A stretch of DNA of 64,000 nucleotides from Fistulifera solaris (taxonomy: Eukaryota; Bacillariophyta; Bacillariophyceae; Naviculales; Stauroneidaceae), in NCBI GenBank assembly GCA_030295235.1, contig AP026176.1, forward strand, positions 124,001 to 188,000, written 5' to 3'. Positions 33,357 through 42,779 of the stretch are shown here, piece after piece. Position numbers and translations under genes: made by a program. The notes beneath the pieces are model-generated. The model saw only the letters and a list, made by a program, of their open reading frames with translations. It was not told the DNA's origin and searched no databases. The stretch's first letter is position 1, and the number at the start of each line of letters is the position of its first letter.

Positions 33357-33733
33357 ATGCCCGACACCGCCGACGAAGAATACGCAGCGGCCTTGACTCG
33401 CGAATTGCAAGACCTGCAGGAACAACTGGCGGCGCTTCGCCAGGAACGCGATCAAGGCAAACAAACCGTGCGGCAATTACGGACGGAACAAATCTTTTGC
33501 TGCGGCAAAAGAGCAGCGAGAAAAAGTATCGTGATTTGTGTCAACAACAAGATGATTTGGTGCAACAATTGGAAGAAAAGAAACGACAAAAGAAAAAGGC
33601 GTTGCAACAGCTGGTGCGCGAGAAATCGGGTCTCGAAGACCAGCAACAGGATGTTTCGGAAATCACGTTTCAGTGTGGTGTGGATGACACCGATATTGAT
33701 GTGGAAGAATTCATGAAAGAGATTGATAAATGA
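33357..33733 (+). CDS. Small coiled-coil protein, frame broken once
   Basis: About 125 residues. The first frame encodes MPDTADEEYAAALTRELQDL and a Gln/Glu/Arg-rich heptad pattern to RQLRTEQ. The next frame continues the coiled coil (LLLRQKSSEKKYRDLCQQQD, VQQLEEKKRQKKKALQQLV) and ends in an acidic segment TDIDVEEFMKEIDK. The A3 run at 33490-33492 needs one more A. The continuous heptad character across the joint is the evidence for joining. No partner or function recognised. The acidic end loosely resembles half an EF-hand loop but lacks the spacing of calcium ligands. Confidence 0.6.
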
Positions 33734-34244
33734 AGAGTGAAAGTTGCAAGGGGCAGTATGGTGTTTGCTCATGTCGCAATAAGCACGGAACGAATCGAAT
33801 CTCGTCCCCATGGCACAAAACACCTATCTAGTCGGTTCATACGAAGTAACAGTTTTGATGAAAGGTGTTTGGGTCCGTTTTGATTCAGCGCGCCCCTTTG
33901 CAAAGAGATACGGCTACTTTCTCCGATACTCGCGTGCCTCGAGTCAAAATGAGAGCAACGGAGTGCCTGGCAGCTACTTCTGGACTGATTTCGAAGAACA
34001 GATAGAACAGGATACAGCTACGACAATGTTCAGGGACAAGAACTGAATTTAGAATAGAGAGAACCTAGAATGTTCGGGTTGTTTCGTCGCATCCGCTCGC
34101 CTCTTCACGCCGAACGAAATGTTATTGCAGCTAATGTATCCCTCGCTTCAAACTGAATCCGTAGTCAGTATTCGTTCAATTCATTGATCAAGTCGTATTC
34201 CCACTCCATAGTTTTGGAAGTAAACCAAAGAATAAAATCCAGAG

Positions 34245-34319
34245 CTCATGACTGAAATCCAGTCTTGGCGGGAAAACGGACAACGGACAACACTTTCGGA
34301 CTATAGTGAAAATTGGACG
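34245..34319 (+). repeat. Dispersed GACTG-CAGTC / ACTATAGT element, copy a
   Basis: CATGACTGAAATCCAGTC (GACTG and CAGTC arms are complementary), then a GGGAAAACGG stretch, then ACACTTTCGGACTATAGTGAAAATTGGACG. It shares both boxes and their order with copy b 220 bases downstream. Both lie in the 500 bases before the CRAL-TRIO start. Confidence 0.5.
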
Positions 34320-34464
34320 TTACAGATCTGTGAATCTTTGACGACAGTACCACCGGTGTAATTCTATCGCGTATTGCTCATTGCTCATTATTGGAACCGA
34401 AAAAGATAGTACAGTAATAAAGATGATTACAAGTAATAATTTGGTAGAAGGATCGACCATCGTG

Positions 34465-34524
34465 CATACTGAATCCAGTCGTGTCGAAAACGGCATACAC
34501 TTAGGGACTATAGTAAAATCTGAC
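34465..34524 (+). repeat. Dispersed element, copy b
   Basis: CATACTGAATCCAGTCGTG, then CGAAAACGG, then ACACTTAGGGACTATAGTAAAATCTGACG. It is clearly homologous to copy a but diverged and shorter. Confidence 0.5.
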
Positions 34525-34745
34525 GTCGTGAAAATCGTCCGGCGCGTAAAAAAGCAGCACAAAAATCGCGACGAGGTGCAAAAACAAAAAGAGGAGCATC
34601 AATCAACATTATTTATGATGATTCATATAGATACTTATGTATGCAACGTTTTCTCGGACCTGAACTTAAGAAAGATCTTTGGTTCGACTTGAAGGTGCGG
34701 TAAAAACTCAAGCGAAAAAGCTATCAAAAAGAAAGAGTCGTCGAC

Positions 34746-35594
34746 ATGTCGTCGTTGGATGACATGCCATCCGACGAATCATCCAGTGTTCAGGAAGTTG
34801 CCGCGTTATGGGAATTGAGTGAACAAGAACAGGAAGAACTTGTTGATTTGCGACAACGACTGCTCGATGTACAAAGTCCTTTGAATCAATGGCGCGATTT
34901 AGTGCGATTCCTACGAGCCCGACCAGGAAATGTGACCGCCGCCGAAACCATGTTTCGTCAAATGGTGCAGTGGCGGACCGTCCACCAAGTCGATGCTACT
35001 TTAAAAACATACACACCGCCTTCGGAAATGCTTCGCTACTATCCCGGTGCCTTGTTGGAAGGTTTCGATCGGGAGGGTGATCCTGTCTTTGTGTCTCGTT
35101 TGGGTGTCACCGATGGGGTCGGTTTGTTGCACCGTTACGGCAAAGATGAAATGATTCGACACGCCATTTGGATACGAGAACTGGTGGTACAGAAAGTAAA
35201 AGAAGTAGAAGAGAAACGGGGACGGCCCGTGCGGAGAATTTGTTTGATCGAAGATTTGCACGGTTTGAGTTTGAAAACGCACGGCCATCGGGGTTTGCTT
35301 TCCGCGTATGGAGAAATCATGCGTCTTGATCAAGACAATTATCCCGAAACTGCGAAAAAGTTACTAATTGTCCGGGCCCCTACATTGTTTCGTATGATTT
35401 GGTCGATGGCCAAGCATTTTTTCGATCCAGGAGTCGTCCGGAAAATGGTCTTTTGTGGTGTCAGTGATTACCAAACTGTACTGGATCAGTATGTGGAATT
35501 AGAGGTGTTACCGGAAGAAATTGTTCCGGGAATAGGACGTGGGAAAGCTGTGGAAGGTATGCCATCCGATTTTTTGGGAGGTCGACTGCCTTGA
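34746..35594 (+). CDS. CRAL-TRIO (Sec14-like) lipid-transfer protein
   Basis: 282 residues, intact. A short CRAL-TRIO N-terminal helical part (LVRFLRARPGNVTAAETMFRQMVQWR) leads into the lipid-binding lobe: YYPGALLEGFDREGDPVFVSRLG, a long helix (AIWIRELVVQKVKEVEEKRG), ICLIEDLHGLSL, DNYPETAKKLLIVRAPTLF (the conserved NYPE...IxxAPxxF motif of Sec14) and FFDPGVVRKMVFC. No GOLD domain follows, so it is a compact Sec14-type protein. The family exchanges phosphatidylinositol and other lipids between membranes. Cytosolic location is inferred from the lack of targeting signals. Confidence 0.9.
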   Translation: MSSLDDMPSDESSSVQEVAALWELSEQEQEELVDLRQRLLDVQSPLNQWRDLVRFLRARPGNVTAAETMFRQMVQWRTVHQVDATLKTYTPPSEMLRYYPGALLEGFDREGDPVFVSRLGVTDGVGLLHRYGKDEMIRHAIWIRELVVQKVKEVEEKRGRPVRRICLIEDLHGLSLKTHGHRGLLSAYGEIMRLDQDNYPETAKKLLIVRAPTLFRMIWSMAKHFFDPGVVRKMVFCGVSDYQTVLDQYVELEVLPEEIVPGIGRGKAVEGMPSDFLGGRLP

Positions 35595-35940
35595 AATAGA
35601 GAAAAATTCGGCATGAAGTTAGTTGGGAATAGTGATAACGTTAGCTGTGGAGCTTTCGTTACTTTCTTGTTGTTGTAGGTTTCATCATGTCGTCGAGCGC
35701 GGAACGTCGTCTTGTCCGTGTTGTCCTCACGTTCGTGGTGTGTGGGATCTTGACTCAAGATACGCGCTCAAAGACCAGATGGAGTTTAGAAGTCTGCGAA
35801 AGATCCATTCTTGGATCTTCATAGGAATACTGGAAGGAATTTATTATACTTTACTGATTTAAATCCTCGACATTCCCAGGTGCCTCCAGGCTGTGGGCGC
35901 TCGTTTGTTAGGTTCGCCTTAGCGCGGGGGATGTTTTCAC

Positions 35941-35961
35941 GTCTCCAGAAAATCTGGAGAC
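35941..35961. repeat. Perfect inverted repeat GTCTCCAGA-AAA-TCTGGAGAC
   Basis: Nine-base perfect arms around AAA. The core CCAGAAAATCTGG differs by one base from the CCAGAAATTCTGG palindrome of the array at 24054-24541, suggesting the same kind of site. Confidence 0.5.
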
Positions 35962-36111
35962 CGAGAACCGCTGGGTATATAGTGAATACGGAACTCAACG
36001 GTTCGCAAGGCACTTCGACGTAAACTTCCATGACAGATAAAGATTATTTCATTTCAACAACAGCACATAATGTTTGCGGAACATATTACATTCAAGCTCG
36101 AAAGACAATAA

Positions 36112-36170
36112 CTCATGACTGAAGTACAGTCGTGGAAAAGTTGCTCTACTACAGTTTCGACTATAGTGCA
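36112..36170 (+). repeat. Dispersed element, copy c
   Basis: CTCATGACTGAAGTACAGTCGTGG, then CTCTACTACAGTTTCGACTATAGTGC. It lies about 220 bases before the proposed start at 36393, in the same orientation as the gene. Confidence 0.5.
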
Positions 36171-36392
36171 AGCTGTTTTCTTTATTTGTATACAGACGGA
36201 AATTCTGAAATGCTGCGCCACGCTTTTTTGTTGCGACGATGGTTGATGGCGGTTGACGGCAAAATCTTTTTGGTTGTCATGGCATTTTTATCATCCTTGT
36301 TTCTCATCCTATTATCTATTTCGACAAGTCGATCGATTCGCCGACAGAATACAAGCCACGATAGTTCATTTAACAAGCCAAAGAATGCACAG

Positions 36393-39300
36393 ATGACAGG
36401 AAGGACGGCCTTTTGTATTACCTTCCTATGGATATCGTTGCTTTCCTGGCAATTGATGGCGTTTGCTCCTCGTCCTCATCCGCCTCGTACAACACCCACA
36501 ACGTCCATGGCACCCAATTTCCTCGAAAGTATCCGTCAAGCTTTCTTCAAAACCGAAAAAGAGATTCTCTTGAGGGACTTTCCCGTGCCGGATTCGGAAG
36601 CCGTACGAAAAACGCTGTCTCTCATTGCCGTCCATCCGCAACAAAAAGAGAACAAGAAGAAGAAAAAGAACAATATTTTCCACAGCATACAGCAATGGTG
36701 GAACCAACAGGCTTTTGCACGCAATGATGATGATTTCGTTTTGCAAAAGGATGTGGAGATTCTCAGTGCCGAGGAATACCTTTCCTTACGTCGGGAACTG
36801 CGACCCGATTTTCAAATTCCGATCAATAGCAATCCACCCATTACTGTCGATGTCGAAGAAGCTATTCAAAAATCAGAGATAAGCAAAGATAGAGTCCGAC
36901 CAAGACCGGACTTCACACCATCTACCAGTTTCGATTCAGTTAACAATGATCCACAGGTGATTCTTATCGTTCCACAGACGACTCCCGCTAATGTGGATGC
37001 ATTGCGTCCGCAACGCGATTCGGTACGTCCAATCTCCACAACTCGGGAAACACAACCGAATCAGCCCGCACGGACATCGTACCTGGAATCTTTGGAGGCT
37101 GTTGACCGAGTCGCTCGTTCGGAGGGAACTTTGCGAGAGTCGTCGTCGTATTTAGAAAGCTTGGATGCATCGGAATCTTTTGCCAGTCGCGTATCCCAGA
37201 TACCTCGTCAACAAGAGTTGGAAGCGCTGTCAAATCGACGGGAATGGGGAACGGAAGAAACGTTAATGCCACCGTTGGAAGATCCAGGGATCGCATCCAG
37301 TGATTCGAACTATTTGGACGTTGCAGTGATGAAAGAGGAGTCGCTCAAAACGCTTTCAGCGCAACAAGTGTTGGAAAATGATCGAAGTCAAGTTCCATTT
37401 GTTGATATACCAAAGCCATCCGGTCCAACGGGAGTTATAGCATCGGTGTCGTACTTGGAATCGTTGGAGGCTGTCGACCGAGTCGTTCGACCGGAGGCAA
37501 CTTCGCGGCAGTCGTCATATTTAGAAAGCTTGGATTCGGATGCATCGGAATCGTTTGCCGGCCGCATGTCCCTAATACCTCGTCAACAAGAAACGACGGC
37601 TACAGCAATGTTGAACCAACAGGGTTGGGGGACCAAAAGGAGACCACACTACCGTTGAAAGAACAACGGGTCACTTTCAGTGATTCAAGCTATTTGGACG
37701 GGGCAATTATGAGAGAGGAGTCGCTGAAATCACTTCCAACACAACAAGTACAAGAAAGTAGGCAATACTCATCGCTACAAGAGATGGAAGATTTAAAAGG
37801 TGCAATCAATACTTTCACTGATAATAATGTCCGAAACCAACTCGATCAAGGAGGCACATCTGAGGTGACGAAAGACGATACACCCGCAGAAATAGACCCA
37901 ACAGCCTATAGAGTTTCATTACAGCAAGAATCACTGTTCACGATGGGCGAATCTGCTGCCGATTCTGACGATTTACAAAGCTCAACAATCAGCTCGGAGG
38001 AAACTGCCAATAAATCCCGTGTCGGGTATAAAAGAGAGTCTACCCGTCCAGTTATACCACAAAGAGCTTCTTTCTCGCCCGTTCGGTCAACTGTAAAAGA
38101 TTACAACTCAACCGGTTCCAGCCCGTATCTCGCGTCGATGAGAGGATTGAAAAGCAGCCCATTCAACGATGAAAAGGAACCAATTATTGATACAAGGAAA
38201 CCTCGCAAGTCGTTTGAAGCGACAGGAATCGGAACATTTTCACCCGTTCGTGCTTCTATCAAAAATGTGAATTCCACAAGCTCCAGTCCATATCTTACTA
38301 ATTTGCGTGGGCAAGCAATTGCGCCATTTGATTTTAACGCAGCAACGTTTGCTGCATCAGCGAAAAGATGAATCCGTAACGCCCAATGAAGATACCACTC
38401 CGCTGGAGGCTGACACTCCGGATCATTCTGCGACACAACGAACATTTGCCGATGACTTGTTCTGGTCCCCGCAAAGAGCGCAACCCACAAAATCTTCCTT
38501 TGCCCCCGTACTCTCAGGAATTAAATACGTCAATGCTACAAGTTCAAGTCCCTATCTCACTGCTTTGCGAGGAACAACGACGACGCAGCCTCGCATGAAT
38601 TTGTTGAGACCGAAAGTGACAACCGATATGCAAGCCAATCAGTTACCTGTGGGGTTAAAAGACGTGAATGAACCGGTAGGACCCGTAGGTGCATCCCTCT
38701 CTCCGGTTCGCCCTTCTATCAAAAACATGAATTCGGCAAGTTCCAGCCCGTATCTCGACGCACTGAGAGGACGTACAATGCAGTCCTTCGAAGCGATGCA
38801 TGTCAGCTTCGTTCCAACAAATAATACCGTCGCAAAGACCCTAACGCGTCCTCCGGGTGCTTCCTTCTCACCCGTTCGCTCGACAATAAAGAATGTTGAC
38901 TCGACCGGATCTAGTCCGTATCTTGCCACGCTCAAAGGACGCACGATGGCAACATTCGAATCCATGTATAGTGCTAGCCGAACTTCGGACCGAACAATAG
39001 CGTTATCGGCGACAGAAACAAAAACAGCTCGACCAATGGGTGCATCCTTTTCGCCAGTGCGCTCTTCAATCAAAAACATGGACTCGAAAAGTTCCAGTCC
39101 GTATCTCGACGCACTGCGAGGACGTACAATGCAGTCCTTCGAAGCGATGCATGTCAGCTTCGTTCCAACAAATAATACCGTCGCAAAGACCCTAACGCGT
39201 CCTCCGGGTGCTTCCTTCTCACCCGTTCGCTCGACAATAAAGAATGTTGACTCGACCGGTTCCAGTCCGTATCTTGCCACGCTCAAAGGACGCACGATGG

Positions 39301-42300
39301 CAACATTCGAATCCATGTATAGTGCTAGCCGAACTTCGGACCGAACAATAGCGTTATCGGCGACAGAAACAAAAACAGCTCGACCAATGGGTGCATCCTT
39401 TTCGCCAGTGCGCTCTTCCATCAAAAACATGGACTCGAAAAGTTCAAGTCCGTATCTCGACGCACTGAGAGGAAGTACCATGAAGTCTTTTGAAGCGACG
39501 CCTGTCAGCTTTGGTCCTTCAAACACGGTCGCAAAAACCCCGACGCATCCTCCCGGTGCTTCCTTCTCACCCGTTCGCTCGACAATAAAGAATGTTGACT
39601 CGACCGGTTCCAGTCCGTATCTTGCCACGCTCAAAGGACGCACGATGGCAACATTCGAATCCATGTATAGTGCTAGCCGAACTTCGGACCGAACAATAGC
39701 GTTATCGGCGACAGAAACTAAAACAGCTCGAGCCATGGGCGCATCCTTCTCTCCGGTTCGCCCTTCTATCAAAAACATGGACTCGAAAAGTTCCAGTCCG
39801 TATCTCGACGCACTGAGAGGACGTACAATGCAGTCCTTCGAAGCGATGCATGTCAGCTTCGTTCCAACAAATAATACCGTCGCAAAGACCCTAACGCGTC
39901 CTCCGGGTGCTTCCTTCTCACCCGTTCGCTCGACAATAAAGAATGTTGACTCGACCGGATCTAGTCCGTATCTTACCACGCTCAAAGGACGCACGATGGC
40001 AACATTCGAATCCATGTATAGTGCTAGCCGAACTTCGGACCGAACAATAGCGTTATCGGCGACAGAAACAAAAACAGCTCGAGCCATGGGTGCATCCTTC
40101 TCTCCGGTTCGCCCTTCTATCAAAAACATGGACTCGAAAAGTTCCAGCCCGTATCTCGACGCACTGAGAGGACGTACAATGCAGTCCTTCGAAGCGATGC
40201 ATGTCAGCTTCGTTCCAACAAATAATACCGTCGCAAAGACCCTAACGCGTCCTCCGGGTGCTTCCTTCTCACCCGTTCGCTCGACAATAAAGAATGTTGA
40301 CTCGACCGGATCTAGTCCGTATCTTGCCACGCTCAAAGGACGCACGATGGCAACATTCGAATCCATGTATAGTGCTAGCCGAACTTCGGACCGAACAATA
40401 GCGTTATCGGCGACAGAAACAAAAACAGCTCGACCAATGGGTGCATCCTTCTCTCCGGTTCGCCCTTCCATCAAAAACATGGACTCGAAAAGTTCAAGTC
40501 CGTATCTCGACGCACTGAGAGGAAGTACCATGAAGTCTTTTGAAGCGACGCCTGTCAGCTTTGGTCCTTCAAACACGGTCGCAAAAACCCCGACGCGTCC
40601 TCCCGGTGCTTCCTTCTCACCCGTTCGCTCGACAATAAAGAATGTTGACTCGACCGGATCTAGTCCGTATCTTGCCACGCTCAAAGGACGCACGATGGCA
40701 ACATTCGAATCCATGTATAGTGCTAGCCGAACTTCGGACCGAACAATAGCGTTATCGGCGACAGAAACTAAAACAGCTCGAGCCATGGGCGCATCCTTCT
40801 CTCCGGTTCGCCCTTCTATCAAAAACATGAATTCGGCAAGTTCCAGCCCGTATCTCGACGCACTGCGAGGACGTACAATGCAGTCCTTCGAAGCGATGCA
40901 TGTCAGCTTCGTTCCAACAAATAATACCGTCGCAAAGACCCCGACGCATCCTCCCGGTGCTTCCTTCTCGCCCGTTCGCTCGACAATAAAGAATGTTGAC
41001 TCGACCGGATCTAGTCCGTATCTTACCACGCTCAAAGGACGCACGATGGCAACATTCGAATCCATGTATAGTGCTAGCCGAACTTCGGACCGAACAATAG
41101 CGTTATCGGCGACAGAAACAAAAACAGCTCGACCAATGGGTGCATCCTTTTCGCCAGTGCGCTCTTCAATCAAAAACATGGACTCGAAAAGTTCCAGACC
41201 GTATCTCGACGCACTGAGAGGACATACAATGCAGTCTTTGGAAGCGACGCCTGTCAGCTTTGGTCCTTCAAACACGGTCGCAAAAACCCCGACGCATCCT
41301 CCCGGTGCTTCCTTGTCACCCGTTCGCTCGACAATAAAGAATGTTGACTCGACCAGTTCCAGTCCGTATCTTGCCACGCTCAAAGGACGCACGATGGCAA
41401 CATTCGAATCCATGTATAGTGCTAGCCGAACTTCGGACCGAACAATAGCGTTATCGGCGACAGAAACAAAAACAGCTCGACCAATGGGTGCATCCTTTTC
41501 GCCAGTGCGCTCTTCAATCAAAAACATGGACTCGAAAAGTTCCAGTCCGTATCTCGACGCACTGAGAGGACGTACAATGCAGTCCTTCGAAGCGACGCCT
41601 GTCAGCTTTGGTCCTTCAAACACGGTCGCAAAAACCCCGACGCGTCCTCCGGGTGCTTCCTTCTCACCCGTTCGCTCGACAATAAAGAATGTTGACTCGA
41701 CCGGCTCTACTTCGTACCTCGATTCGCTGAAGGGACATACTATGTTATTGACTGACTTAAAAATCGAGAATCTTGTGTCCGAAAACACAACGGATTCTTT
41801 TGCTTCGCTGTCGACAAGCCAAGAGCTGCCACGACCTTCTGGTGTATCCTTCGCGCCAGTTCGCGCTTCGATCGAATACATGAACCCAAAAAGTCCCAGC
41901 CCATATCTCGAATCGCCCGATTCGACGCCTGTTACTTCGGTTCCTGCAGATGAATCAACAACAACAACACAAGCGAAAGCCATACATACTCATGCTTCCT
42001 TCTCGCCAGTCCGTTCATCGATAAAAATGTTGATTCGACCGCCTCCACTCCCTACCTTGATGCGTTGAAAGGGCATACCATGCCGCCCGATGGTCGTGAA
42101 GGATCATTTGTGTCACTACCAAGCCGAACAATCAATACGTTTGATTCAAATCTTTTGTCTCAACAGTCGGCTGATTTGCACCAGCACTGCTTAAACGAAA
42201 AACAAGAACGTCGCAGAACAGATCATTCATCTACGATCAATGAGACTAGCGTACCCCGTTTTGTGGTTTCGTCGAATCTGTCAGGCTTTCGCCCCACACC

Positions 42301-42673
42301 AGCGAGTGAAGATTTCCGCGAGTCGTCCATTCTAGATAATAAGGAGAATAATCAACCCGCTTCCCAGGACTTGCAAATTTGGCTTAATGAAGCTCGCAAG
42401 CACGCACCATTGCTTCAAGCAGGTCCTGATAAACCAGATTTGAAAAATAGTGTTCGAATGATGTCGTCGCCTATAGCGAGTCCGTACCTCGACAAGCTTA
42501 TCTCGTCACCTCGTCAAGAGTCTCCCAAGCCGCAGGGTAGCTCTATTGTTCACAAAACGAGCCGATGGTCACCTAGAAACGGTGGCGGCCCCGACGCAGC
42601 GGACTTGAAACATAAAGTACTCATGTCTTCATCTTCATCGAACCCCTACTTGGATAGCTTACGGCAAGAATGA
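36393..42673 (+). CDS. Giant plastid-targeted disordered repeat protein
   Basis: One gene of about 2,093 residues after three joins: A4 at 37635-37638 (one base short), A4 at 38363-38366 (one extra) and A5 at 42023-42027 (one short); corrected length divides by three. From 36393 it begins MTGRTAFCITFLWISLLSW, a signal peptide, then QLMAFAPRPHPPRT, a diatom plastid A-F cut with basic transit region. Met at 36210 adds a second hydrophobic segment. Residues from about 200 on are disordered. N-terminal part: diverged SYLESLEAVDRV / SSYLESLDAS units. Centre: 23 copies of a module like ASFSPVRSTIKNVDSTGSS followed by PYLATLKG, about 55-61 residues apart. C-terminal part: SPYLDKL and NPYLDSL. No known domain. 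A multivalent plastid linker is inferred. Confidence 0.8.
38691..41740 (+). repeat. Tandem array of alternating A/B modules (about 350-bp dimers)
   Basis: DNA-level tandem repeat inside the giant gene. B units (about 55-56 codons, IKNMDSKSSSPYLDALRG type) alternate strictly with A units (61 codons, IKNVDSTGSSPYLATLKG type), giving about nine dimers of 348-351 bp, many nearly identical. B units come in two forms, MHVSFVPTNN and TPVSFGPS. Their order is MH, MH, TP, MH, MH, TP, MH, TP, TP. A marker word GAGCCATGGGC recurs exactly 1,050 bases apart (39730 and 40780), showing duplication in blocks of three dimers. No frame break occurs inside the array. Confidence 0.9.
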
Positions 42674-42779
42674 ATGTGACCGACGAAGGCTACAATAGGG
42701 TTGTTGAAAAGACGACCACTTCGCGAAACGATCATGCACCAAACGAAATTCGATCTATATCACCACTATTTACTCTAGT

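Larger units (their letters stand above)
33734..34745. other. Intergenic with two dispersed-element copies
   Basis: About 1 kb upstream of the CRAL-TRIO gene. Frames at 33810-34046 and 34381-34692 lack family features; the latter overlaps a repeat copy. The repeats are listed separately. Confidence 0.4.
35595..36392. other. Intergenic, 5-prime flank of the giant repeat gene
   Basis: Holds a perfect inverted repeat (35941-35961) and a dispersed-element copy (36112-36170). The frame upstream of 36393 stays open to 36132, but that part overlaps the dispersed element and is treated as untranslated. Confidence 0.4.

Noticed and set aside
33660-33733. EF-hand at the end of the small coiled-coil protein.
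   Set aside because: DDTDIDVEEF lacks the required spacing of calcium ligands over a twelve-residue loop.
36132-36392. N-terminal extension of the giant protein to 36132.
   Set aside because: The extension overlaps a dispersed element also found in other intergenic regions and would place hydrophobic segments before the signal peptide. The shorter extension from 36210 remains possible.
38639-41983. A 1,114-codon open frame on the minus strand through the repeat array.
   Set aside because: It mirrors the sense repeats unit by unit; a repeat without stops in one antisense phase yields a long frame automatically. The sense strand has the targeting peptide and the flanking coding continuity.
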